A DNA stretch of 61,829 nt from Campylobacteraceae bacterium (GCA_027038275.1 JALVXC010000025.1:1-61829), one strand, 5' to 3'. Counted from the first letter of the stretch, positions 29,196-38,225 are shown. Notes: generated from the sequence alone by a model not told the origin. Program-made: numbers and translations.

Positions 29196-30401
29196 TTGAG
29201 TAAAATTCAAAAAATTACAATAGTAAATGCACATTGGAGCAATAGAGGTGATGAGGCAGCTCTTTTAGCTGTTGTAGATGGACTACAAAAAAAATATCCA
29301 AATAGTAAAATTATGATTTTATTTAAAGATGATAAACAGATACAGCAGTTCCCAAATATTAAAAATGTAGATTATGATACTGCTAAATTTAATGCAAAAA
29401 TTTGGGATATATGGATTACAACCATTTCTCGTGGAGTACTGGGAATAAATGATAAATTAAAATTTATGGTAAAAACTCTTTTAAAATCAGATTTGATTAT
29501 CTACTCTCCAGGTGGTTCAGTTATCAATAGCCGATTTTTTTGGCGAAAACAGATGGAGTATTTAGTTCCTTTTATCTGCTCAAAGTTTTACAATATTCCT
29601 TTAATGATAGCAGCTCCTTCTATAGGACCATTTGATTCAAATAAACCAAATAGAATCTTAAAGTGGCTTTTAAAAGTTCCAAAGGTATTTATAGTAAGAG
29701 AAGAGATATCAAAAAGATACCTTGAAGAGATAGGTATTATAGATAATATTGTAACGACCATAGATTCAGCATTTTATGATGGTATTAAAGAAGAGATAAA
29801 TAAGAAAAAGCTTGATGAGTATAAAGATTTAAAAGAGTATTTAAACTCTCATGAGAAGGTAGTTGGTATAACTATTACAGATTTTTCATGGCATGTAAAA
29901 TATGGTAAAGATAAAGAGTTGTCTAAACGAATAACAGACTCTTTTAGACAATTTTTAGATAAGCTTCAAAGTGAGGGGTATGGTATTTTATTTATACCTC
30001 AGCTATTTGGCAATCAAAATGATTCTGACTATATGGACACTTTTTCAACAGATAAAACATTTATGATGAAAGATACTTATGATACTTATTTTCAACAATA
30101 CATCATCTCAAAGCTTTATGCTGTAGAGGGTATGAGATACCATTCAAATATATTTTCTGCAAAAGTAGGAACACCATTTATTCCTGTAGTATATGAAGAG
30201 AAGATGGAAGGATTTGTAGAAATAGCAGGATTAAATGATTATGCTATATCACTTAATGAACTTTCCTTTGAACAATTAGAAGAGAAGTTTGAAAAACTTA
30301 TTGATAACTATGATGATGTAAAAGCTATGTTTAGAGATAAATTACCTAATTGGAAACAACAGGCTTCAAAAACAATTGAATTATTAGGAAAATATAACTA
30401 A
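29196..30401 (+). CDS. Polysaccharide pyruvyl transferase family protein
   Basis: A 401-residue member of the CsaB/WcaK family (PS_pyruv_trans). NAHWSNRGDEAALLAVVDGL at the start, LIIYSPGGSVINSRF, MIAAPSIGPFDS, a VREEISKRYLEEIGI helix, and late EGMRYHSNIFS with the conserved His. These enzymes transfer pyruvate from phosphoenolpyruvate to make a ketal on a sugar, adding negative charge. It starts at TTG with AAAGGAG eight bases upstream. It overlaps the FrhB-like gene by one base (TAATG), a pairing that recurs in polysaccharide loci as remembered, so the two likely act together. Confidence 0.88.
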   Translation: MSKIQKITIVNAHWSNRGDEAALLAVVDGLQKKYPNSKIMILFKDDKQIQQFPNIKNVDYDTAKFNAKIWDIWITTISRGVLGINDKLKFMVKTLLKSDLIIYSPGGSVINSRFFWRKQMEYLVPFICSKFYNIPLMIAAPSIGPFDSNKPNRILKWLLKVPKVFIVREEISKRYLEEIGIIDNIVTTIDSAFYDGIKEEINKKKLDEYKDLKEYLNSHEKVVGITITDFSWHVKYGKDKELSKRITDSFRQFLDKLQSEGYGILFIPQLFGNQNDSDYMDTFSTDKTFMMKDTYDTYFQQYIISKLYAVEGMRYHSNIFSAKVGTPFIPVVYEEKMEGFVEIAGLNDYAISLNELSFEQLEEKFEKLIDNYDDVKAMFRDKLPNWKQQASKTIELLGKYN

Positions 30402-31549
30402 TGGTAAAAAAGAAAAAAATAAATATTTTGGATACAACTGCTGTAAGAGATTGTACAGGTTGTTCTGCTTGTAGTTTAGTTTGTCATTCTAATGCTATCT
30501 CTATGAATTTAACTAAAAAAGGTTTTTATGAGCCAAGTATTGATGATGATTTATGCACAATGTGTGGTGTATGTCCAGATGTATGCTATAAATTTAATGA
30601 ATTTGATAATATAAATCCATTCGAAGGAACAGAAGTTATAGCTGTAACTAATAATTTTATAGACGATATGAATTCTATATCAACTGTTGGAGTTGCAACT
30701 AGATTAGCTGAACATTTTTACGAATTGGGTTATAATGTATGTGGTGTAAAGTATGATTATGAAAAAAATATCGCATATCATGATGTCGCAACACAACTGG
30801 AAGATATTTTAGAGTTTAAAGGTTCAAAATATATACCTAGTGATACAAAAGATGCATTTAAGCAACTCCTCAAAGATAAGAAGCAATCTATTGTTTTTGG
30901 ATTACCTTGTCATATACATGGATTAAGAAAGATAATAGAAAAAAAGAAAATAGCAGATAGATTTATTTTAGTTGACCTTTTTTGTGCTGGTGTACCATCT
31001 CAAAGTGTATGGAATAAACACTTAGACTATCTCAATAGGAAATTTTCTATAGGAAAAATAAAGAAACTAAATTTTAGAGATAAAACACAAGGATGGCATA
31101 AATCATCTTTGGCTATAGAAGATATAAATAGTAATACTTATATACAAAATTGTTTTAATGATATGTTCTACGCATTTTTCTTAAAAAAAGCCTCTTTACA
31201 AGAGGCTTGTTATAGTTGTGAATTTAGAACGAATGTAGTTTCATCAGACATTAGATTAGGTGATTTTTGGGGGGCAAAATATAAAGTATGGGATGATGGA
31301 GTTGAATTGATGACAATTATGAATGAACAAGGAAGGTTTGCATGGGAAGAGATTAAAGATTATTTTAGTTATCAAAAGTGCAAAGAAGCAGACTTATATG
31401 AATCTCAAAAATCAGGTTCTATGAAAACTTCAGTGAAAAAACCAAATAATTATAATAAAATTTTGAATTCTTTATCTTCAGATAAAAAATTAGAAGAAAT
31501 TTTTAAAGAATTTAAAATAGCTAAGTTAGCTTTTGGTGGAGAATCGTAG
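30401..31549 (+). CDS. Coenzyme F420 hydrogenase beta-subunit-like iron-sulfur protein
   Basis: A 382-residue protein with two N-terminal [4Fe-4S] ferredoxin motifs (Cys18, 21, 24, 28 and Cys52, 55, 58, 62), then the FrhB/FdhB N and C domains (GLPCHIHGLRKII, VDLFCAGVPS, ACYSCEFRTN, RLGDFWG). FrhB relatives bind flavin and move electrons. Versions in polysaccharide clusters are of unknown substrate. It is coupled by a one-base overlap to the pyruvyl transferase, which hints at a redox step on the same sugar or acceptor. An internal 9-bp hairpin at 31188-31208 is within the coding sequence. The family is clear and the role unknown. Confidence 0.87.
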   Translation: MVKKKKINILDTTAVRDCTGCSACSLVCHSNAISMNLTKKGFYEPSIDDDLCTMCGVCPDVCYKFNEFDNINPFEGTEVIAVTNNFIDDMNSISTVGVATRLAEHFYELGYNVCGVKYDYEKNIAYHDVATQLEDILEFKGSKYIPSDTKDAFKQLLKDKKQSIVFGLPCHIHGLRKIIEKKKIADRFILVDLFCAGVPSQSVWNKHLDYLNRKFSIGKIKKLNFRDKTQGWHKSSLAIEDINSNTYIQNCFNDMFYAFFLKKASLQEACYSCEFRTNVVSSDIRLGDFWGAKYKVWDDGVELMTIMNEQGRFAWEEIKDYFSYQKCKEADLYESQKSGSMKTSVKKPNNYNKILNSLSSDKKLEEIFKEFKIAKLAFGGES

Positions 31550-31642
31550 ATAAAGATTGTTTTCATTAAAAAAATATAATCATTTTTTGTAACCACTCAG
31601 ATGCTTACCCTTTCTTATACTTATTAAATCAAAAGGATATAT

Positions 31643-32617
31643 ATGAAAAACTTAAAAACACAAGAAGAGATTATGGTGAATTGGAAAGGTGATATAGAAA
31701 AACCTATTGTAAGTATATTATGTTTAACCTATAACCATCAACCTTATATTGAAGAAGCAATTGAAGGTTTTCTAGCACAAGAAACTGACTTTCCATTTGA
31801 AATTATTATACATGATGATGCCTCTACAGATAAAACTGCTGATATTGTTAGAGAATATGAAGCTAAATATCCAAAATTGATAAAGCCAATTTATCAAACT
31901 AAAAATCGATTTTCTCAAGGTCTGAGGAATGGAGAAGTTATCTATCCTAAAGCTAGAGGTGAGTATTTTGCTTATTGTGAAGGAGATGATTATTGGACAG
32001 ATTCTAAAAAATTACAAATACAAAAAGATTTTTTAGATAAAAATAAAGATTACTCAATGTGTTTTCATGAAACCAATGTTTTTATTCAAGAAAAAAATAA
32101 AATACGTACCTCTACTAATAAATTAAAAGATAAAGATGTATATTTAGAAGATTTTTTACTAAGTAATCAAGGTAGAACATGCTCTTTTATGTATAGAAGC
32201 AATAAAATAAAATTACTAGAAATAAGAAAAGATTTAAAATTTGGAGATTGGATACAACATATACTGCAAATACAAAATTCTAAAGCAAGATATTTATCAA
32301 GAAATATGGCTGTATATAGAGTACATTCTGGTGGAGTATGGAGTGGAGCTATACAAAAAGATAGGCTATTGAGTGAAATCAAAATGTTAGAGTTTATGGA
32401 TGAGTATTTAAATTTTAAATATAGTGAATTAATCTATCAAAGAATTGGTAGAAATCTATTTGAGATTTCATTAATATATATGAAAAATAATCAAAAGTTT
32501 ATTGATTACTCTTTTTCAGAATTTATGAATCATACAAATATAACTTATCTTGCTTTTATGAAAAAAAAGTTTAGAATATTTTTAAAAAGAAGTATAAAAA
32601 AACTTGGAAAAAAATAA
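31643..32617 (+). CDS. Glycosyltransferase family 2
   Basis: A 324-residue inverting GT-A transferase: VSILCLTYNHQPYIEEAIEGFLAQ at the start (abridged core SILCLTYNHQPYIEEA), IIHDDASTDKT for nucleotide binding, and CEGDDYWTDSKKLQIQ with the DxD-like metal site. The C-terminal part is helical and basic with no membrane segment. AAAAGGAT precedes the ATG. It is the only glycosyltransferase in the plus-strand half of the locus; the four GT4 enzymes are on the other strand. Donor and acceptor unknown. Confidence 0.9.
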   Translation: MKNLKTQEEIMVNWKGDIEKPIVSILCLTYNHQPYIEEAIEGFLAQETDFPFEIIIHDDASTDKTADIVREYEAKYPKLIKPIYQTKNRFSQGLRNGEVIYPKARGEYFAYCEGDDYWTDSKKLQIQKDFLDKNKDYSMCFHETNVFIQEKNKIRTSTNKLKDKDVYLEDFLLSNQGRTCSFMYRSNKIKLLEIRKDLKFGDWIQHILQIQNSKARYLSRNMAVYRVHSGGVWSGAIQKDRLLSEIKMLEFMDEYLNFKYSELIYQRIGRNLFEISLIYMKNNQKFIDYSFSEFMNHTNITYLAFMKKKFRIFLKRSIKKLGKK

Positions 32618-32757
32618 AGTCTCTTACGTAATTTAGTATGTAAATTATTTTTATTTTTTGCTTTATTGTCTTGTTTTTATTTAAAGTTATTGTTTTAAGT
32701 TATTTTTAATTAAAATATTAGTATTATATATAGTAAATTCAATAAAAGGGAAAAATA

Positions 32758-33873
32758 ATGAAAAATTTTAACAAAAATTTGAAAGCTATTTTACTATCAA
32801 TATGTATAGGACTATTTGCAGTACCTACTTTTGCAACTGCGGTAACAGCTGATGCAGGATCAGATAAAATACTTAATGTCACACCTAGTAATAGAGCAGT
32901 TCATTTAAAAGGTTCAGGAACAGGAGTAGAACCTTTAACTTACAAATGGTATGAAGATGAAAAGTTTATTGGACGTGGTGCAAGTCGTTGGTATGTCATT
33001 ACTCAAGGTGGTGAACATAATATCACTTTAGTTGTAACAGATGCCAATGGTAGTAAAGCTACAGATACAATGACAGTAACTGTAAATAAAGTAACAGCTA
33101 ATGCAAGTAGAAGTAAATCTGTTCATTTAGAGGGTTCAGGAACAGGAGTAGCACCTTTAACTTACAAGTGGTATGAAAAGGGTCATCTTATTGGTGAAGG
33201 TCAAAGTTATGAGTATGTGAATTCTCAAAACGGTGAACATGAAATTACTTTGGTTGTAACAGATGCAAATGGAGCTAAAGCTATAACCAAAACGACAGTC
33301 ACTGTAGAGAATGGAGCAGATTATATACCATTAACAGCTAATGCAGGACCAGATGCGATACTTAACATAACATCTAGCAATAGAGCAGTTTATTTAAATG
33401 GTTCAGAAACAACAGGAAATGCTCCTTTAACTTATAAATGGTATGAGAATGATAAATTTATTGGAACTGGTGTAGGTCGTTGGTATCGTATTACTCAAAA
33501 TGGTGAACATGAGATTACTTTAGTTGTAACTGATATTGATGGAAATGAAGATAGCGATACCATGATAGTTACCGTGAATAATGGAGAAGATGATACTCCA
33601 GCATTAGTAGCTGATGCAGGACCAGACAAAACACTTAATATCACATCTAGTCATAAATCGGTTTATTTAAAAGGTTCAGGAACAGGAGGAGTAGCTCCTT
33701 TAACTTACAAATGGTATGAGAATAATCATTATATTGGTAAGGGGTCACGCCGTTGGTATCGTATTACTCAAAATGGTGAACATGAGATTACTTTGACTGT
33801 AACAGATGCTAATGGTAATGTAGCTAAAGATACCATGATAGTTACAGTGAATAATGGAGAGACTAATTATTAA
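32758..33873 (+). CDS. Secreted four-PKD-domain protein
   Basis: A 371-residue protein: signal peptide of about 26 residues (ending TFATA), then four PKD-like domains (about 29-113, 114-188, 194-279, 284-367) of the local Trp/Tyr-rich variant (xADAGxDKxLNxT, PLTYKWYExxxxIGxG, RWYxITQxGEHxITLVVTD). Domain 2 lacks about ten residues at its first strand (TANASRSKSVHLEG) and has lost the RWY triplet, so it is degenerate. Domains 3 and 4 are joined by NNGEDDTP. No enzymatic domain, anchor or sorting tag. It closes the plus-strand half and converges on the minus-strand half. It may be a structural or adhesive partner of the polysaccharide. Confidence 0.82.
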   Translation: MKNFNKNLKAILLSICIGLFAVPTFATAVTADAGSDKILNVTPSNRAVHLKGSGTGVEPLTYKWYEDEKFIGRGASRWYVITQGGEHNITLVVTDANGSKATDTMTVTVNKVTANASRSKSVHLEGSGTGVAPLTYKWYEKGHLIGEGQSYEYVNSQNGEHEITLVVTDANGAKAITKTTVTVENGADYIPLTANAGPDAILNITSSNRAVYLNGSETTGNAPLTYKWYENDKFIGTGVGRWYRITQNGEHEITLVVTDIDGNEDSDTMIVTVNNGEDDTPALVADAGPDKTLNITSSHKSVYLKGSGTGGVAPLTYKWYENNHYIGKGSRRWYRITQNGEHEITLTVTDANGNVAKDTMIVTVNNGETNY

Positions 33874-33893
33874 GAAGTCCTATCCCAAAAAAA

Positions 33894-34922
33894 TTAAATT
33901 TTTATGATATTGTTATCAATATCTTCTAATGCATGTCCAGAAAAGGTAATAGTACCATTTTGGATTGCATTAAAAGGAAAAGTAATCCTACCATACTGAA
34001 AATATTTAGCACTCCATCTATCTTTTTTTGCACAATATATATCTTCCCACTTTAAACCATCTTTGCTAAACCAAACATGAGCATAGTTATGTTTGTTTAT
34101 GGCAGAGGGTTCAACTGCTGTTGAGATAGCAGCCTCTTTTGTATCTTGGTTTTGAGTAGCCATTAAAACAGAGCCTTGTAGTTCAACTAGAGGAGTCTCT
34201 GTGTTTGTCTCTCTATCTATTGAGTAGATATAGTTCTTTTCGTGTTCCGTATCTGTTCCATAAACAATATGCTCTTTGTAAAATAATAAAGAGACAGCTC
34301 TATATTTTTGAGCTCCCTGTTTTACTATATTTAGAGTTTTAAAATCATCACTTGTATTGGCTATGATACATTCACTATCTCTATCACCTGTTGTAACCCA
34401 AATTTTTTGTGTATATTTATCATAAAAGACTCCATGAATATGACGAATAGTATTTTTAGGAAAGGTGTAACAGACACTCCATGTTTGACCATTGTCTTGT
34501 GATTTATAGATATTAACTTCACTTCGCTTAGTATCTGCGTATCTTCCATTGAGAATATACTCACCAAAATAGAGATTGCCATTTGGGTGCAGACAGATAT
34601 TAAGAGGTTTATTGCCTCTTACTATAGAGAAGGTTTTAATGTACTCTTTACTATCTTTTTTTGCTACAAAAATACCTTTTTTAGCACTAACAAGCCTATC
34701 TCCATTTGCCAAGATAAGCATAGAGGAGGGTTCAATGCGTAAAAGTCGATTTAATAGTCGACTAAAATGGCTTAAAAAAGAGTATTTAGAGTCAACTATT
34801 TTTCCATCAAATATTAAATTTTTAAAATTTTTATCAGCCCTATATACTCTATATCCTTTTGCTAGATAGATATGTTTGTTGTCAATATAGAGTGCTTTAG
34901 CATTAGATAAACTATTTGTCAT
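33894..34922 (-). CDS. Cytosolic Asp-box (sialidase/propeller-like) protein of the polysaccharide locus
   Basis: A 342-residue protein without signal peptide or membrane segment. It contains one clear Asp box (YKSQDNGQTWSV), a related VWFSKDGLKWEDI and several strand pairs ending in G-N-L-Y or similar, consistent with a beta-propeller. No catalytic residues can be named. It is the last gene of the minus-strand operon, eight bases after the deacetylase gene. Its absence of an export signal is odd, since Asp-box propellers are usually extracellular; it may sense or bind a cytosolic glycan precursor. AGGA precedes the ATG. Confidence 0.65.
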   Translation of the reverse strand: MTNSLSNAKALYIDNKHIYLAKGYRVYRADKNFKNLIFDGKIVDSKYSFLSHFSRLLNRLLRIEPSSMLILANGDRLVSAKKGIFVAKKDSKEYIKTFSIVRGNKPLNICLHPNGNLYFGEYILNGRYADTKRSEVNIYKSQDNGQTWSVCYTFPKNTIRHIHGVFYDKYTQKIWVTTGDRDSECIIANTSDDFKTLNIVKQGAQKYRAVSLLFYKEHIVYGTDTEHEKNYIYSIDRETNTETPLVELQGSVLMATQNQDTKEAAISTAVEPSAINKHNYAHVWFSKDGLKWEDIYCAKKDRWSAKYFQYGRITFPFNAIQNGTITFSGHALEDIDNNIIKI

Positions 34923-34930
34923 GAGTAGTC

Positions 34931-35785
34931 CTACTTATTAAAATTTACTGTTTTTACATTTTCCCAATTAATCATATCGTCTGCTTGATTTAGACTAATA
35001 AAGTCAAAATCTTTAATAAGCCTCTCTAATTTACTTAGACTAGAGGAGAGTCCATGATATGATTTAAATCTTCTAATAGCATTAAGTTCCTCTATCATTG
35101 GTTGTTCTGGGTCAAAATCTCTTGGGTGAAAGTAGGTCATAACATAGTCTGATTTATTCATAAAATATTTTAGTAAAGGGTATGAGAGAAGCCTAAAGTA
35201 CCCCCCACCTGAAAATATAATATTTTTTCCAAATAGTCTATATATATTGATAGGAAACTCTTTAATTTTACCATTAGAAGTCTCTATATAGGAGGGTTGA
35301 GAGTGTCCAAACTTTTCAAGCCCTCCATGAGAACGCTTTGCAGGGAAGACTGAGCAGTCTTTTTCAATTCCATGTTTGAGAAGTTCATCAAACACCCATA
35401 GATTCTCCTCTTTTATTGAGAACCCTGGGGCTCTATATGTTGTTATCTTTTTTCCTGTAATATCTTCAATAGATTTAATAGATAGCTCTAAATCTTGATT
35501 GAACTCTTTTTTATTAAACTCATAAGCTAACTGATGCATGTCTGAGTGTGTAGCTATTTCATAACCAAGTTCATCTATTTTTTTTATAATATTTGGATGT
35601 TTCCTTGCAACCCAACCTAAACAGAAAAATGTAGCATCTTGTTTATTCTCATCAAGTATTTTAAAAATTTTATCTATATTGTACTCAAGTCGACTCTCAA
35701 AACTTACCCACTGTTTCTCTGTTTTTGTAGATTCGTTATCTAAAATATGAAACCACTCCTCAATATCAAAAGTCAATATGTTCAT
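34931..35785 (-). CDS. Polysaccharide deacetylase (NodB fold, DUF3473 type)
   Basis: A 284-residue NodB-homology enzyme: DIEEWFH at the start supplies the metal/base Asp, ATFFCLGWVA, the metal-binding HSDMH (His-x3-His), RAPGFS, and the C-terminal DUF3473 part with GGGYFRLLS and YFHPRDFD. This subtype is common in exosortase-associated (XrtA/PEP-CTERM) exopolysaccharide clusters, although no exosortase is visible here. There is no signal peptide, so it probably acts on the precursor in the cytosol. It overlaps the ATP-grasp gene by four bases (ATGA). Confidence 0.9.
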   Translation of the reverse strand: MNILTFDIEEWFHILDNESTKTEKQWVSFESRLEYNIDKIFKILDENKQDATFFCLGWVARKHPNIIKKIDELGYEIATHSDMHQLAYEFNKKEFNQDLELSIKSIEDITGKKITTYRAPGFSIKEENLWVFDELLKHGIEKDCSVFPAKRSHGGLEKFGHSQPSYIETSNGKIKEFPINIYRLFGKNIIFSGGGYFRLLSYPLLKYFMNKSDYVMTYFHPRDFDPEQPMIEELNAIRRFKSYHGLSSSLSKLERLIKDFDFISLNQADDMINWENVKTVNFNK

Positions 35786-36984
35786 GCTTTACTCTTTTGA
35801 GCATTGTTAAATGTCATTTTTGCTTTTCTAAAATCGGGATTTATAAAGCGTCTAGCACCAGAGATAAAACCTACAATCATAGGTAGAGGGTCAGCCCATT
35901 GACCATCTTGGTAGCGTATCTGTCTCCCCCAAAACTTAAACCAACTTGGTTTTGCAGAAAAACGTTCTTTGTTTGTACTATATATAAACCACATAACATC
36001 TAAAGCCAATTGTCGTAAAATTAGCCCAGGAGTAGAGGTGTACTCTGTTACCTCTTTTCCTAACTCTTGCTCTACTATCATCTGTGCATAGTCAACACCA
36101 GAGTCCATTCCTGCTTTAATGCTTCCTGTAATTCTAGTATTTATCTCCATTAGTTTATAAGAGCCATCTCTTGGGTCTTCAATGGAGTCAAAATCAGCAA
36201 AGCCAACCCAATTAATCTCATTGGCTACTTTTGTAGCATACTCAACAAGTTCAGGAATATCTACAATCTCTCCACAGCTAGTTGTTCCACCTGTTACAGG
36301 AAAGTAGCGATGTTTAACAAATGTAGTTGCTCCTTTTATTGAGCCATCATGGTCTCTAAATATTTGACACTTAAATTGTCTACCACCTGGTGGAATAAAC
36401 TCTTGAAGTGTACACTCTCCAAATTCACTTTTGATTATTGGGTAGAGTCTCTCTACCTCCTCTTGGGTATTTACCTTTGTTATACCTTTTGCACCAGCAC
36501 CAATATTTGGCTTAATAAGTGCAGGTAGCCCACAATACTCTATAGCATCTTTAATTGAGTTATTTGCTAAATCTATTGTTTTAGGGTGAGGAATACCAAC
36601 TTTTTTAGCTACCTCCATAGTCAAATTTTTATCATGACCATAGATAAATGCTTTATAGTCAGGAATAGCAATCTTTGCATACTGTTTTAGTTGCTCTTTA
36701 TTTTCTCCTAAAATACCAGCAGAGTAGTCAAATAGAGGAATTATAATATCGTAACTATTTTTAGAGATATGCTCAATTAAAAATTTTAAAAAAGCATCAG
36801 GTTCATTGTGTGCACTTGGTGAGAGTATCTTTTTGTGAGGATATCTTGAAGCCCAACCATAAGAGAGTTTCTCTTCACAAAGTATTGTAACATGGTAACC
36901 ATGCTCTCTTAACGATTTAGCTATTGGTAATACTTGAACAGTATGACCATCTAGCAGTAAAATTTTTATATCTTTGTTTTTCAT
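35782..36984 (-). CDS. ATP-grasp domain protein (CarB-like)
   Basis: A 400-residue ATP-grasp ligase: N-terminal Rossmann-like part (ILLLDGHTVQVLPIAKSLREHG), ATP-binding lid LPALIKPNIGAGAKGI, TLQEFIPPGGRQFKCQ, and metal-binding VGFADFDSIED with KLMEINTRITGS. The C-terminus is longer than in the ATP-grasp at 25345-26514 and ends in a basic tail. It would make an amide or related bond using ATP; the substrate is unknown, and attachment of an amino acid to a uronic acid or amino sugar is plausible. Coupled to the deacetylase downstream and close to a GT4 upstream. Confidence 0.83.
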   Translation of the reverse strand: MKNKDIKILLLDGHTVQVLPIAKSLREHGYHVTILCEEKLSYGWASRYPHKKILSPSAHNEPDAFLKFLIEHISKNSYDIIIPLFDYSAGILGENKEQLKQYAKIAIPDYKAFIYGHDKNLTMEVAKKVGIPHPKTIDLANNSIKDAIEYCGLPALIKPNIGAGAKGITKVNTQEEVERLYPIIKSEFGECTLQEFIPPGGRQFKCQIFRDHDGSIKGATTFVKHRYFPVTGGTTSCGEIVDIPELVEYATKVANEINWVGFADFDSIEDPRDGSYKLMEINTRITGSIKAGMDSGVDYAQMIVEQELGKEVTEYTSTPGLILRQLALDVMWFIYSTNKERFSAKPSWFKFWGRQIRYQDGQWADPLPMIVGFISGARRFINPDFRKAKMTFNNAQKSKA

Positions 36985-37010
36985 TTGTCTATTTCCTTTA
37001 TATTTTAATT

Positions 37011-38225
37011 TTAATTGTTTCCTACTTTCTCTAAAACCTTAAACATACTATTGGCCAAGTTCTTCCTATCGAAAGCCTCAGCCAATTTACTACAACCTTT
37101 TTGTAGCTCAGTATATTTTTCTCTATTGGTTGAAATCTCTTTAAGAGCAGTAAGAAACTCTTCTTTGTTTTCAGGTTCAAAAGCAACTCCTGCATTGTAG
37201 TGTTCAACAATCTCTCTTGCCTCTCCTTCAACTCCTAATAACATTGGTTTTTTCATGGCAGAAGACTCAAAGATTTTTGAAGGTATTAATGATGCATGAA
37301 TCACTGTTTTGGTTAGAGGAACTAGGGCAACATCTATAATTGATATATATCTGCTAACCTCTGCTTTAGGAACAGGGTCTAAAAAAGTGACATTGTTAAG
37401 CTTTAACTCTTTTGCTTTTTGAACTGTAGCCTCCTTTTTAGCACCTGTTCCTACAAATAAAAAGTGAATATTTTCATCTTTAACCTCTTTTAGACTCTCT
37501 ACAATAAACTCAAGCCCATGAGCCATACCATGTGTACCTATGTAGCCTATGATAAACTTATCTGTTAATTTTAGAGACTTAAGAAGTTCAGTATCTTTAT
37601 CAATAGGTTTAAATAGACTCATATTTGCACCATTGGTGACTACATCTATTTTATTTGGGTCTATTCCTCTGCTTGAGAGGTTCTTTTTTAGTCCTTTTGT
37701 GACGGTAACAATATGTGTTGCATTTCTATATAGACAAAGCTCCATCTTTGTTAAGAAGTTTAGAAGAAAGCTCTGTTTAATTGCTCCATGGTCTTTAATG
37801 CCCTCTGGCCAAAGGTCTCTTAACTCAAATATCCAAGGTTTACGTTTAACTTTTGCTAAAGCACAACCCCCAAGTGTTGTAAAGAGTTGAGGTGAAGTTG
37901 CAACAATTAAATCAGTCTTAATAAATAGCCCTGCAATAAAGGCACTAATAGCATAACTCATATAGTCAATTATACGTTTAACTACTCCTTTGTTTTCCGT
38001 CATATATGTCCAGACTCTAATAACCTTAATTCCATCTATTGTTTCAGTTTGATAGAGCTTATTTTTATAGCCTTCATAAGTCTTACCATAAGGAAAATTT
38101 GGAACACAAGTAAGAACTGTTACATCCATTCCTTTTTGAACCCACTCTTTACAGTGTTCGTAGGTTCTACTAGCAGGGGCATTGTTTTCTGGTGGAAAAT
38201 TATCGGTTAAAAAGAGTAGTTTCAT
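37011..38225 (-). CDS. Glycosyltransferase family 4 (WcaI/WbuB-like)
   Basis: A 404-residue retaining GT-B transferase. The opening FLTDNFPPENNAPASRTYEH and the following VTVLTCVPNFPYGKTYEGYKN (core VPNFPYGK) match the WcaI/WbuB subgroup, which often adds N-acetyl-fucosamine-type or fucose residues in capsule and O-antigen loci. VIGYIGTHG-like donor-binding and the E-x7-E region (LIPSKIFESSAMKKP) are present. Its ATG overlaps the heparinase-like stop (ATGA). Donor sugar not determinable. Confidence 0.9.
   Translation of the reverse strand: MKLLFLTDNFPPENNAPASRTYEHCKEWVQKGMDVTVLTCVPNFPYGKTYEGYKNKLYQTETIDGIKVIRVWTYMTENKGVVKRIIDYMSYAISAFIAGLFIKTDLIVATSPQLFTTLGGCALAKVKRKPWIFELRDLWPEGIKDHGAIKQSFLLNFLTKMELCLYRNATHIVTVTKGLKKNLSSRGIDPNKIDVVTNGANMSLFKPIDKDTELLKSLKLTDKFIIGYIGTHGMAHGLEFIVESLKEVKDENIHFLFVGTGAKKEATVQKAKELKLNNVTFLDPVPKAEVSRYISIIDVALVPLTKTVIHASLIPSKIFESSAMKKPMLLGVEGEAREIVEHYNAGVAFEPENKEEFLTALKEISTNREKYTELQKGCSKLAEAFDRKNLANSMFKVLEKVGNN

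Noticed and set aside
31188-31208. A perfect 9-bp hairpin with a 3-base loop that looks like a terminator
   Set aside because: It lies in the middle of the FrhB-like coding sequence, encodes the conserved KKASLQEACYSC region and has no T-run after it.
33894-35785. An exosortase (XrtA/PEP-CTERM) system
   Set aside because: The deacetylase subtype is right, but no exosortase, PEP-CTERM substrate or prsK/prsT-like gene is recognisable in the window.
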